A stretch of DNA of 31,682 nt from Azolla pinnata (lineage: Eukaryota; Streptophyta; Polypodiopsida; Salviniales; Salviniaceae), in assembly GCA_037176905.1 (NCBI GenBank), contig JBBBWG010018778.1:21422-53103 (forward strand). The letters run 5' to 3'. Positions 10,424 to 21,921 of this stretch are shown piece after piece. The notes beneath the pieces are model-generated. The model worked only from the letters and a program-made list of their open reading frames with translations. It did no database searches and was not told the DNA's origin. The translations under genes and the position numbers were made by a program. Numbering within the stretch: position 1 is the stretch's first letter; the number at the start of each line of letters is the position of its first letter.

Positions 10424-10585
10424 ACGACTATAGCTTTTCAATTGGCATTATTTGCACTAATAACCATATCATTTCTACTAATTGTTGGTGTACCTGTTGC
10501 GCTCGCGTCCCCTGACGGTTGGTCGAGCAATAAAAATTTTGTATTTTCGGGGGCTTCAGTATGGATCGGATTAGTTTTCTTAGTA
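10424..10585 (+). pseudogene. psbZ: Nuclear copy of plastid psbZ (photosystem II subunit Z), 3' truncated
   Basis: The 54 codons from 10424 read as PsbZ, a 62-residue, two-helix photosystem II protein. Recognisable segments are [30 protein letters not shown] and the [14 protein letters not shown] second helix. The initiator position is ACG, not ATG. Homology ends after FLV: the last eight residues (normally GILNS-type) are replaced by unrelated sequence. No neighbouring plastid genes such as trnG or trnS could be identified. It is flanked by nuclear repeats, so it is read as a nuclear plastid-DNA insertion. The frame is open from an upstream ATG at 10334 to a stop at 10616-10618, giving a chance or chimeric 94-residue frame. 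There is no transit peptide, so a working product is unlikely. Confidence 0.85.
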
Positions 10586-10744
10586 GAAAGGATTTGCCTA
10601 ATGAGTTATGAGAAGTAGGTTTGCTATCGAGTGTGTGGAATGAAGATTACTGGATCAAGGTTGGGATCAAGGCTAGGAAAGAGCACACTTGCACACACTT
10701 ACACACGTAGACATACATTGGCATAGAAATGCTCCTGAGCGCAC

Positions 10745-11070
10745 TACATCTTTCAAGCCAAAATATGCAATGGAAGAATGCACTATACATCTTCTAGGCC
10801 AACAACACATTACATCTTTTGAGCCAAAATACGCATTGGAAGTGCATACTACATCTTTCAAGCCAAAGACATACACATCGCAAGCAGACACTATACTATG
10901 TCTTTCAAGCCAAAATACACATCGGAAGCACACAGTACATCTTTCTAGCCAGAAATACGCATCGGAAGATCACACTACACATCTTTCAAGCCGAAATGCG
11001 CATCGGAAGAACACACCATATGTTCTTCAAGGCAAAACACGCATCGGAAACATCTTTCAAGCCAAAATAC
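10745..11070 (+). repeat. Degenerate minisatellite, period about 41 bp
   Basis: About eight to nine imperfect units share the core CATCTTTCAAGCCAAAATA followed by CGCATCGGAAG and an ACACAC-type spacer. Unit length varies from about 35 to 46 bp. It starts about 160 bp after the psbZ fragment and ends about 180 bp before the ribophorin I start codon. The long open frames crossing it (Thr/His/Ser-rich) reflect the repeat. Confidence 0.85.
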
Positions 11071-11080
11071 AGAGTCACAG

Positions 11081-11165
11081 ACACACTTAATACACACTTA
11101 AATACACACTTAATACACACTTAACACACACTTATACACAGTGTCTGTAATACACACACACAATG
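11081..11165 (+). repeat. ACACACTTA/AC-rich simple repeat
   Basis: A run of TACACACTTA units passes into plain AC repeats. It joins the minisatellite to the probable core promoter or leader of the ribophorin I gene. Confidence 0.75.
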
Positions 11166-11247
11166 CACAGTGGGCGCGTGAACACACACTAACCCTCATA
11201 TACATAGAGATACGCAGACGAGGTCAGGACGACGACGAAGTTCAGCC

Positions 11248-14200
11248 ATGGCCAAGATGCAGCTCGCCTGCTGTTGCTTCTCTCTGCTGCTCCTGCTGCT
11301 CCTCGCCCCCGCATCTGCCGCAGGAATTACCGTCGCCAAGGTGGACCGTAGGGTATGTTACAACTCCTCTTTTGTATGTTGCCAAACTCGCCGTTTCCTT
11401 CTCTCTCAATGGATCCGCTCAGATCTAGCGCCTCTCTTCCTGTATATCCCTCATCATTGTGCTCTTCTGCCCGTGCTCTGGTCTGGCCCGTCTTTTTGAA
11501 AACGGCAAATAGATGGAAATGGTAAGACGAGACGGTACGTATGCTTGGGTGGGGACGCAAAATGTAGATCACATGCGAATTGATGTTTGTGTTGCCACGA
11601 TGGTGCACCCTGAATGATAGATCAGGGAGGCAAGTCGTTGACTTCGCACCCTGAATGTTTCACACCATTTGTATGCCCAGGTATTTGCGAAATCTTGTGA
11701 CAGCTGAGCGCATAACTTTGTGTCGGCTGGATATGCACAAGTTCCACAGTCACGCTACGCCAGTGCAAAAAAAATAAAAATAAAAATTTGGACACAGAAA
11801 TGCAAAGAAATTCCGTAGATTTAGTCTTTTTTTATCTGGGCGAATGGAGATCAGCTGTTTGTTCTCTATATACCCAATTCCGTGTCTTTTGGCGCACTGA
11901 AAAAATAAATAGGTGTAGAGATACAGATCATAGGTGAAACACTGATGTTGTTTCGTGAAACGTGAAACATCTATGTTGAATTCTCTTTGCTGTTGGAATT
12001 AATATCTAGTACATGTTCATGAATCCAGGTGACGATGATGTTCATGGCCAAATATAAATGTAGAACTGAAATTGCAGTGATACCAATCAGAAAGTTGTGA
12101 GAAGTGAACTTCTTGTGTATGATCAAATCCACCGAGGGCATTCTTGTAAACTTCTCTTAGATGTCTTGAAGACTCAGGAAAGGCACTTACATTCTGCATA
12201 TACACAGATCATTGTAGATCTGGGATTACGACAAGAAATGCAATAACGTAAACAATGGTATCAGATAGAAAGATGAAAACTGAGGGTTTCCCTTCATATT
12301 CGAAAGTGTAATAAACGGCTATAGCTGGTCAAATTTTGAAATCTCTTAAATTGTTTTAGCTGGCTCGTATATAAGGATGTTGATTTCCGAGTAAGAGGGA
12401 CATACTTTTATATCCATCTGGTGCATGTGACTTTTTAGCAAAATCTATCGTGAAGTTTCCTTTTTTTTTACTCAACATATCCCCTTGAAAGGGAAATGTT
12501 AAAGTCTAACACTGTTTGGATGATGAATATTGAGTCAGGTTGACTTTCCCAGTTTCAAACATGGAATGTAAAGTAAAACAACACCATTGCATGAGATGCG
12601 ATTGCCTCATGACCTAAACTTATTCCACATTATCTGTTGCAAGTATTCTAAGTCTGATATCTTGCAGGAAAACTTAAATTAGAATATAAAATTGTTCCGA
12701 GCATCTTCCCATGCAACTGTACACCAGTTACACAAAATAAGTCTCTCCATCTGTCTGTCACTTCAACATGTACACTTTTGAAATTTATCAATCGCATTTG
12801 ATAAGTATCAGTATATGTCATAAACAAGATACTTTCACCTCTTTGATAGATTTTCTTGCATCCAGTTACTTGCTTCAACTCCGCAAGTTCACTGTTGAAT
12901 GTGACATTTCTTGCCTCTCCCGAGGATTCTTACTTCAATTCCACTGTTGAGGCCAATGTTTGAAGGTCCATTGCCTTTGTGCTTAAAATAGTCAATATCT
13001 CTTAATTCCCTGTGCATTATGTTTAGGTTCTCATTAATGTTCCTTTCTCATAAGTATTATGTGTGAAGGAGTTCTTGAGGTGTGCAGCATCAATGTGGAC
13101 AGGACACATCCTTGAGGAGGAATTATACCGAGTTTTCTTAGCTCTGGGAAGATGCACTTAAAGAGAAAGGATGCTGTGAATGAGAACAATTTAATTTAGA
13201 AACGGGAGTAGAACCTATTGGGGGATGAAAATGGGTTCATCACTGTGCCCCCGAGGAATGAGATGTGTCACAATATATATGTCAAGCACATGGACGCTTA
13301 AGAGTTAACTGCGTAGGTTGATCAATATCCATGATGTCCGTCACAGATAAATTTGGAGCAATCAGAACTCACGATGTAAAGCAAGAGATCACTGTGTTTA
13401 GTGTGCATGATATCCATAATTTATTTTAAAACATCTTTTTTCAATGCATATATGCTATATATCTATTTTTTTCTCATAAGTTCATGAAAGAGTTCAATGT
13501 CCAGTGTTGTATCTATAATGACATCGTTTTGTTTTCTTACATACAGATGCCAAAATTAATATTACCTCTATTCTTGCCTGCAGGTTGACTTAGGTTCGCA
13601 TATCATTCGGGCGATAACATCGATAAAGGTATTTTTTGGAAATTTTATCCATTTTTTAGCGTCATCTATCTGTTCAGCTACTAACACCATTTGATACAAC
13701 TTTGTCACAGTTTGAGAATGGGGAATCATCTCCTGTCTCAGATGTTTTGTTTGCACTATCACCTAATCAGGCAAATAGCCTGGCGTTCATTGGTGCATCT
13801 ACATCTGAAGGGAAAGGAAAGAACAAAGGTGTAGCAATCAACCTTCCAATTAAGCCGGCACAGTCTGAGGACACAAGAAAAGATGCAGTTCTGTTCTCCA
13901 TTTCACTGAACAAGGCCTTGAAACGAGGCGAATCTGTATCTGTAGAAGTCTACACGGTATTTACTCATGCATTGAAGCCATTTCCAGCGGAAATAACACA
14001 ATCGGATGCACAGCTTGTTCTCTATTATGATAGTGCTTATGTGATCTCCCCATATGACATCAAAGTGCAAACAACATTTTTCAAGCTTCCGAGCACCCAC
14101 ATTGAATCTTATACAAAAGTAGAACCAGTGAAGCTAGTTAATGGTGAATTGAGATACGGTTCATATGAGAATGTCCCGGCATATTCATTGCAACCAGTAA

Positions 14201-16050
14201 CTATACATTATGAAAACAACAGACCCTTTGCAGTTGTGGAAAAATTGGAGCGGGAGATAGAGATCTCCAATTGGGGTAATATTTATGTGACAGAAAACTA
14301 TCACTTAACGCATGGTGGAGCACAGCATAAAGGAGGATTTTCAAGGTATGTAGCAGATTGTTTACGAGAGAACATTGTATTTCTATCTTCAACATAGTCA
14401 ATAATTGAGCTGATTTTTTATATGAAGACTTGACTACCAAGCTAAACCTGGGCTCAGTGGAGTGTCATCACTTCGCCAACTATTGGCACGGCTTCCTCCA
14501 CACGCCCATTCTGTATACTATAGAGATGAAATAGGCAATGTTTCTACATCTCATCTTCGGAGTGACAAAGATAAGGTCAGAATGGTACTCATGTTGTTTG
14601 TGCTGAAATTGGCAATATCCTGTTTACTCACTAGATTTTTGTTTTGATCTGAGCTGCAGACAGAACTTGAGTTTGAACCCAGATATCCTTTATTTGGGGG
14701 ATGGCATGTAACATTCACAATTGGATACGGACTTCCTTTGCAAGATTTTGTATTTAAGGCTAATGATGGCAGAAGATACCTAAAATTTTCAGTCGGATGC
14801 CCTCTGTATGATGTTGTTGTCAACAATCTCGTTGTTAAGGTCTTATTGAAGAAGGCTCTGCACTTTGTTTTCATCATCTTTAACAGATTGCGTGCTGTAT
14901 CTGAGGTTCGTCAATTTGGCATTTACAGGTAGTACTACCAGAGGGGTCCACAGAACCTTTGTTGGAAGTTCCGTTTGCTGTACATGAGTCTCAGGAGGTA
15001 ACTATTTAGTGATCAACATTAGATTATAACTTTGTGGCAATATGGAAGCTCATAGCTTGAAGTCATTGACAACAGGTGAAATATAGCTATCTCGATAGTG
15101 TTGGAAGGACAGTGATTGTGATGTCAAAGAAAAACTTGGTGCAGGAGCACAATGTGTTTTTTGAGGTTTTTTATTACCATTTTCTATGTATTCTGATTTT
15201 ATGTTTCTGCTGAATCTTTCTCTTCAGCATGTTACTCTCATCATCTGTTTTATGCAGTGTGTGGTTACAATCGTTTCTTCATGCTTTTGCAGTTATATTT
15301 CAAGTTCAACACTATTGCTATGCTGGCAGAGCCACTGATGCTTGTGGCCGGTTTTTTCCTCTTCTTTGTTTCCTGCATTGCATATGCACGGTTTGATTTT
15401 TCAATATCAAAATCATCTGCATCCTATCAGGCTCGTGTACAACGCGAAGAGGTGAATCTCACAATATGCTTTTTATGAGCTTTTCATGCTGCTAACCTCT
15501 TAACAAAATAGACCCCCTCGTTGCCGCTGTGTGTGCCTACAGGTGATGGATTTGATCCAGAAGCTACAAAATGTACTCAATTACAGGCGGGTGAATATTA
15601 GCGAGAAATTAGAAAGTTCCATACGGGATCTGGCAAGGACGGGGGATATTCAGAGCTGTAAAACAGCTCGCAAAGCAGGAGATGCAGCCCTTAAAGAGTC
15701 AGCTAAAGATCTCAAAGCATTGCATGATGGCCTTCTGTCATCTGCACGATCCTTGAACATTCTACCTAAGGTTCAGTCCCTGCTACTCGGTCTTTATGTA
15801 CTGTGATAATGAATGTTCCTCATTAATAACATTGCTGAATGCACAAACTTCTTTGCAGGTGGATCTATTGATCACAAAGGAAAGGGAAAAACAAGAGAAG
15901 ATTGTGCAGAAGCATAGTGTAATTGTTGAGTCATACGAGCGCAAGTTGTCGAGCAAAGAGATTGATAACCGCATTGCTCCATATCAGCAGAAGATTGTGG
16001 TGCTGAACAAGGAGATAGATGAGGCATTGCAAAGCCTCGATGAGTTGTAG
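11248..16050 (+). CDS. OST1: Ribophorin I, OST1 subunit of oligosaccharyltransferase
   Basis: ER membrane subunit of the dolichyl-diphosphooligosaccharide-protein glycosyltransferase complex, which transfers the N-glycan to nascent proteins at the translocon. Exons 11248-11352, 13584-13628, 13711-14345, 14428-14575, 14660-14839, 14929-14997, 15076-15165, 15293-15451, 15543-15770 and 15859-16050 give 616 residues, against 614 or so in Arabidopsis OST1A. A signal peptide (1 to about 24, Leu run then APASA) leads into the luminal ribophorin I domain. Conserved stretches include VFTHALKPFP, HGGAQHKGGFSR, ARLPPHAHSVYYRDEIGN and EPRYPLFGGW. One membrane helix (about 438-456) follows EPLML, and the cytosolic tail is rich in Lys/Glu and coiled-coil-like. 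The C-terminus reads DEL but the protein is type I, so this is not a retrieval signal. Intron 1 is 2.2 kb, the others 78-127 nt or slightly more. The acceptor at 15291-15292 was preferred over one at 15256 because it keeps frame and the YFKFN match. Confidence 0.95.
11353..13583 (+). other. Long first intron of the ribophorin I gene
   Basis: The 2231-nt intron begins GTATGT and ends TGCAG. It separates the signal-peptide exon from the 45-nt second exon. It is A/T-rich; no transposon, RNA gene or open frame with a recognisable product was found in it. Long first introns in plants often carry expression-enhancing elements; none can be pointed to here. Confidence 0.75.
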
Positions 16051-16699
16051 AGTCTGGTATGCAGGTCAACTACAGTTAATTAGAAGCCCGAGAATGGAGG
16101 TTAATTAGAAGTCATTTCAAATGTTATCAGACAAATTATTTGGATAGATTTTTCATGAGTTATTGCAGGATGAGTACGGCCAAGTTTTGGGTATAGTGAG
16201 CGCATACATGCGTTGACGAATAACTTGCTAAGCATGTGGACATTAGTTTAGTTGAATCGATCACGAGTCTAATTCTACAAGTTTTTTTTTTCCAAGAGTT
16301 GGTATTTTGGCTTATGATTTCTTGTACATGAATTGGGTGAAGATTGTTTGAGCATGAATAGAAATTATGTGGATTCATCTTGTCACAGTTTCACCATCTT
16401 ATGTATTTAGAGGGTATTTGCCTTCGTTGTTTTACCCAAGTTGAACCTAATGCTAGTGCATGTCATCTTTTATTAAGATAAACAAATCAATTGCATTTTT
16501 AAAGCAAGAAACTTTGTCACACTCATTGTAAGGTAAATGAACTTTTAGATCATACAACAGTGTATTAGGTATGGTCAAATGTAACCATAGAGAAGGGTAA
16601 CAAAATGTGTTCACATTTGTTGTCACAGAGACATCGTTCTCCATCAAGTTCATGCATAGTCTTTTGAAGCAAAATGTCTAATATGGGTTGAAGTAGAGT
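16051..16699. other. Ribophorin I 3' flank, no gene
   Basis: The first part is presumably the ribophorin I 3' UTR. Beyond that no gene or repeat is recognised. The true 5' end of the downstream LINE may lie somewhere here, but I could not define it. Confidence 0.45.
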
Positions 16700-19600
16700 G
16701 TAAATTCTCATTTTTGTGGTCCATTATACTACGTGTAATTGAACAACTTGGAAAAGTGATAGTCGTTCCAAATTTAAAAGTGCATAAGAGATTTAGGTTA
16801 TGTATGTTTTGGATTACAACTAAGAAGGGACTTATGTGGTTGAATATAAAACCAGAGGAAATGTGGTCATTTCGTTGCCAATTACATTGGGGTTCATTTG
16901 ATAGTCATTGTTTCAAATGTGGTGAATTGGGTCATTTTATGGCTAAATGTTAAAAAACTCCATTTGGTGAGGTTTCGAATACCCCGTGTAGTGCTATAAT
17001 AATATCAAATCAACTAGAGCAAGATTAGGAGAGGAATAAAAGTCAGGAGGTGAATATATCTAAAGGCGAGACATTAGAGTGCCTTCGGAGCAAAAAGGTA
17101 AAAGTGTTTACTGAAGAAGTGCTGGAAGAATCTGAAAATGAGGAAAGACCTTGGATCGGTTCTCATGACATCACAAGGACAATGTTCCATTGCAACAAAG
17201 ACATGAGCTCATAATTTCATTAAGCAACTATGGGGTTATCAACGGTGATTTCCAATCAATCTCAAGGAAAATCAAAACCTTGGCACCAGTCTCAGTAGCA
17301 ATCAAATCAAGGAACAAAACCTTTTAACCTTTAATTTGATAAAACTGGTAAACTCATTTTCCCATTAGAGAAACAACCTTGGAGAGTCACATAGACATTG
17401 GTCAATAACCACCTACAACCTGTGCAAAATGCTTTTGTGTGCAGTAGAGCATAAAGATCATACTAAGTCTGGGTCTTCTATTCAACATAATGGGTGTGAT
17501 GTTTGTTATGTGGGCATCAATGGTAGACTTTATTCAAGTGTAATTCTTTTTGTTAAAGATACTTTATAACTAGTGGTGGTTCAAAGTAATATATATGGTC
17601 AATACATAGCGGTTAAGATAAATTATGAAGGGCAAAGGATTTCGATTGTTGGTATTTATGCACTAAATGAAGTCTCTAATGAACTTCGGCAATGTTTGAA
17701 TGAGGTTCTTCATAATGGAAATCCAAAATTTTTATTGGGTGATTTAAATATGTGTTCAGAGCTGGGTGGTGGATGCTCCAAAAAGAGCGGTTTGGGACAT
17801 ATTTGCAATAGAGGTTTTGAAGTATGATGCATGGCCTTGGATCAATGGAATAGATTCTGGGTATACTTTTCAATCCACAAAATTCAGATTAACATGAAGT
17901 AGGTTGGATCACATATATATGATACATGATGATAGAGGTTTTTGCTAGAAGTGTTGACTATGCATGTATATAGAGGTATTACATTGTCTAATCATTTTCC
18001 AATTATCTTGGAATGCACACATCAAGGGGTGGATGGTTTTAAAGCTTTATTGGAAAGATAACCACTTAAATTTATTCTTCTTTTCTTCAGCATTAATGTT
18101 TCAGCATGCTATGGGATAGCTAGTGGGAGAATTTAGAAGATAAGTTAATATTATCGGTGCTTCTTCGTGGGATGTTTGCCTTTCTAATATATTTAATGAT
18201 TTGCTCGAAATTATAAGATTTTTCAAGCAATTGTTTGTAAACAAAAAGTGAGATTCACTCCAACAATTATTACACAGGTGTAATGCTTTGTTGGTCTCAA
18301 GCTCGGTGGATGATGTGACGTTATTGGATATTCAAGTTACATTGAAAAATCAAGCAGTACAAGATCTTGAGGTCTGAAGTTATCAACAATCTTAGGTGAG
18401 AGATAGGAAACACGAGGTAAATGATCATAACTCCGTCTCACATAAATTCCCTCATGGGTTACATGCATCTCATGCCAGAATGAATGTGGTATGCCTAGAA
18501 ATTAGATAGAATTTTGAATACAAATTCACAAGTAATTATTAATAATTGTATTTAACATTTTACAAAACTTCTGAGTCATTAATGTATTCTAAATAATAAT
18601 ATGACAGAAGCACGAGCAATGTTATTTCAATCTATCAAGGGCAATGTCGAGCAACAGGTTGTAATGAGCTTAGAAGAGGACATAAGAGAAGAAGAAGTAG
18701 AGTCATCTTATCACATCTTGCAATTGATAAAAGTCTAGGTTGGAATGGAATTTCGAATGAGTTTTTTAAATAATTTGTTCAAGAACTTAAAGGCCCTCTT
18801 ACGATAATCTTTCAACAAATGTGGAGTTCTAGTAACATGCTTAATTCTTGGAAAATTGGGCTTATCGAAGTTATACCTAAAGTTGCTTCTCCTACTTCAT
18901 TTGGTCAATGGAGGCTAATATCATTAATGGGTGGTTTATACAAGATTTTTACCAAAATAATTTCCAATTGACTTCAGAAGGTACATCCGATGCAATATGG
19001 ATTTATTGCAGGAAGGGACATCCTTCATAACATTTTAAATGTTCAAATGGTTGTGCATTATGTGAAGGAATCAAAACAAGAAATTGTTATGATATAATTG
19101 GATATTGAGAATGCTTACGATCATGTCAGGTAGCTATTTCTTGCCCAACTTATGTCAGAGATGGGTTTTTGTAAAATGATGTCTCGACTCTCATTTATAT
19201 TGGGACTGGGTGAAGTGTTACATATCATGTTAAATGGTGGAGTGACTAAGGCAATACCATTACAAGGTTAGTGAGACATGGAATTGAGTCTATTATTATT
19301 TACTATTGTTACCCACCCAATTTTAATTAAAATGCATGAGTTGGTGGTATGCCAAAAAATAATGGGCCTTGTTAGTGGGAAACAGCCGGTAGCTCAAGCA
19401 CTCGCAGATAATTCTTTTTTGTTTCTCAAGGCGCATCCCAATAACATAGCCAAATCCAAGGTGTGGAAGATGTTTGCCTTAGCATCAGGTTTACATATTA
19501 ATACGCAGAAGTTATTTTTTATTAGATGCACTCAACAAGATTTGGTTAATTTTGGTTGGAGTGGCCAAATATTACATAAAGGGAAGATTTGTCGGCATTT

Positions 19601-20999
19601 GAGTTACCCGATTGGTGTTGATATTTCACCATATTAAAGCCTAACTTGGATTTTTGAGACCATATCAGATAAATTTATATATTAGAAGTCCTAAGCTTGG
19701 CCATTTGTTACTTGTCTCAAAGTGGTGCAAGCAATTAGATTTCGATGATTTTTTATTTTTTGCCTTTGTTACCTTGGACAAAGAAATCACTTGATCAGTT
19801 GGCTCGTGCTCTCATGTATACATTATGGAAGAAAGAGTCCAACATTGGTATTAGTTGGATTTCATGGCTTCATATATACACCCCAAAACATTTAGGAGGA
19901 GTAGGTTTACTCAAATTTGAAGATAACATGGTTGCTCGAAGGTTTAGTCTCTTGAAAGAGCTGTTGTTTAGGTTCTCAACCATGGGTAGGGATAATTTGT
20001 TAATTTGTGAAAAAAGTGGGGATACAATATGGTAAAACAAAAATTGTAACTTCATGGTGGCATGTTATTAATTTTACTCGATCATTTAAATGTTTAGAAT
20101 TTACTATTGTTCAACATTTAGTGGTCTCTTGACAAAAAAGCTTGAAGTTGTTCAATTGCAAACCACTTGAATGAAGAAAAGATTGCAAATCTTTGCTAGC
20201 AAAGGTGGTAGCATCTTCAAAATTATTACAATGGGATGGAAAAGACAGTTTAAAGTTAAAGTTTAATAGAATGACAAAACTAGGTTTGGTAACTGTGGAG
20301 GATGGTATTTTAGAGTCATAAAGGTAGATGATGGCTTTTCGAACTGTGAGAAGTATATTTCACCCATTCCACAATTGGTGGTGGAGGAACTGTGGAAGGA
20401 TTTTTTTTTATAACAAGAAATCACTATTTGTAGTGACACATTTGATGTTTATCATAAGTTGGTTGACGATAGAGTTTGAGTAAAGACCAAGGTTTTGGAT
20501 ACATGACACATTATCCGTGGAAGTGAATGGTAATCTAGAGTTTTAGATGCAGGATGAAAGTCTCATTTTCCTTTCCGTGCAAATGTGTTTCTTTGGCGAG
20601 CCATAGTTGGTGGGTTACCTTTAGCTATGACTTTAAAACAAACACATATTTTTAGTGGTATATGTACCTTTGGTATGACGATTGATGAAGGTTCTCGACA
20701 CAGGTTTATATCTTGCCATGTTACTAAAGGTATATGGATAGTTATATCACAACTGTGAGGGTTATCAATTGGAATATGTTTCGTCACCTTTTAAATAGGG
20801 TTTCACTGAAGGGAACAAAGTTGTACCAACCCTAGTGCATAAGTTTGCGTTTGATCATCTGAGGTACTTGGGCATGTTACTAACGGTATATTGATAGTTA
20901 TATCACAACTGTGGGGGTTATCAATTGGAAAATGTTTCGTCACCTTTTTAATGGGGTTTCACTGAAGGCAACAGAGTTTTACCAACCCCAGCGTATAAG

Positions 21000-21447
21000 T
21001 GTCATAACCTTAAATGTTGTACGAGAGATTCGAACCGACAACCTCAACATCAACACTCCAGACGGTGTCATAACCTTAAATGATTTACGAGAGATTTGAA
21101 CTCACAAGCTCAACATTAAGACTCTAAGCTCTTAACCACCAAACCAAGACCTTATATATAATAATATAAGAACAATATTTAACTTGTACTTGGCAATCAT
21201 GCATGCCTGCCATTTGGCGACCATGCATAGCCTGAGAACTAGTATATAATGACTAGTCCCTCATTGTATGAATCATTCCGATTCAACGCCAGTCTTCGGC
21301 ATCTTGTACCTCGAGTCTCCGGGTAATTCAAGTTCTCGTCTTCTGGTTTAGTTCTTGTTCTTTTCTTATACTTTTCTTGTACTTTTCTTGTACTTTTCTT
21401 GTTATTATCTTCTTTTCCGTTTCCGTCTACGAGCCTTGGCCGTGACA
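21000..21447. mobile_element. Solo LTR fossil inserted in the LINE-derived tandem repeat
   Basis: The 448-bp insert begins TGTCATAACC and ends CCGTGACA, giving the TG...CA termini expected of an LTR. It is flanked by near-identical 5-bp direct repeats (ATAAG at 20995-20999, ATAGG at 21448-21452). The uninterrupted unit junction at 20838-20846 shows the empty site, which strongly supports a single insertion. No internal retrotransposon region is present, so it reads as a solo LTR; the superfamily (Copia or Gypsy) cannot be told. A partial internal duplication repeats the first bases (21000 and 21066). It is younger than the LINE and than the tandem amplification. Confidence 0.75.
21093..21146 (-). 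other. tRNA-like Pol III promoter boxes (possible SINE relic)
   Basis: On the minus strand, TGGTTTGGTGG (21146-21136) resembles an A box, and GTTCAAATC (21101-21093) a B box, about 34 bp apart as in tRNA-derived SINEs. A second, closer B-box core GTTCGAATC lies at 21035-21027 in the partial duplicate. No cloverleaf could be drawn, so this is not a tRNA gene. Both lie wholly inside the 448-bp insert, so they are either part of that element or an older SINE captured within it. Confidence 0.4.
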
Positions 21448-21921
21448 ATAGGTTTGCGTTTGATCATCTGAGGTACTTGGGCATGTTACTAAAGGTATAT
21501 GAATAGTTATATCACAACTGTGGGTGTTATCAACCGAAAAATGTTTTTTCACCTTTTCAATGGGGTTTCATTGAAGGCAACGGAGTTTTACTAACCCCAG
21601 CGTATAAATTTGCATTTGATCATCCGAGGTACTTGGGCATGTGATATATTAGGAACTTCATGGAACGGTTTCTTGCTTGATGGGCTTTCTCGAGTATCTA
21701 AACATATATGTAAAATAAGAGAGAAGCTGATTTGACAATTTTCATAATTATGTTTTATGAGAACTTTTGTCTCGAGATGAGTTAGACTTATGTCGTTTTG
21801 TATTAAAGCACCTTAAAAAGATGGCCTTGTCGCATCACTACTTTTACTTTTACTGCTGTAGTTTTGATAGCGACGTTTTTGTTTTTATTGTTATGCTGTT
21901 TTAATAGAAACATACATTTAC

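Larger units (their letters stand above)
20717..21642 (+). repeat. 156-bp tandem repeat made from LINE 3' sequence, split by an insert
   Basis: Partial unit A 20717-20843 and full unit B 20844-20999 are followed by the 448-bp insert, then full unit C 21453-21608 and a 34-bp partial unit D 21609-21642. Units begin TTTGCGTTTGATCATCTGAG and contain GGGGTTTCACTGAAGGCAAC. Unit A starts inside the LINE zf-RVT reading frame (HVTKGIW), so the repeat derives from the element itself. Units differ from each other by a modest number of substitutions. Confidence 0.85.

Noticed and set aside
10424-10585. Functional psbZ gene
   Set aside because: No ATG at the family start, the conserved C-terminus is missing, no transit peptide, and nuclear repeats surround it.
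10745-11070. CRISPR-like regular repeat array
   Set aside because: Unit length and sequence drift, spacers are not distinct, and the setting is a plant nuclear genome; it is a degenerate minisatellite.
16912-16953. CCHC knuckle as an LTR-retrotransposon capsid protein
   Set aside because: The flanking sequence fits the ORF1 nucleic-acid-binding region of plant L1-type LINEs, and endonuclease, non-LTR RT and zf-RVT parts follow on the same strand.
21066-21150. A minus-strand tRNA gene
   Set aside because: A-box and B-box resemblances are present but no acceptor stem or anticodon arm can be formed.
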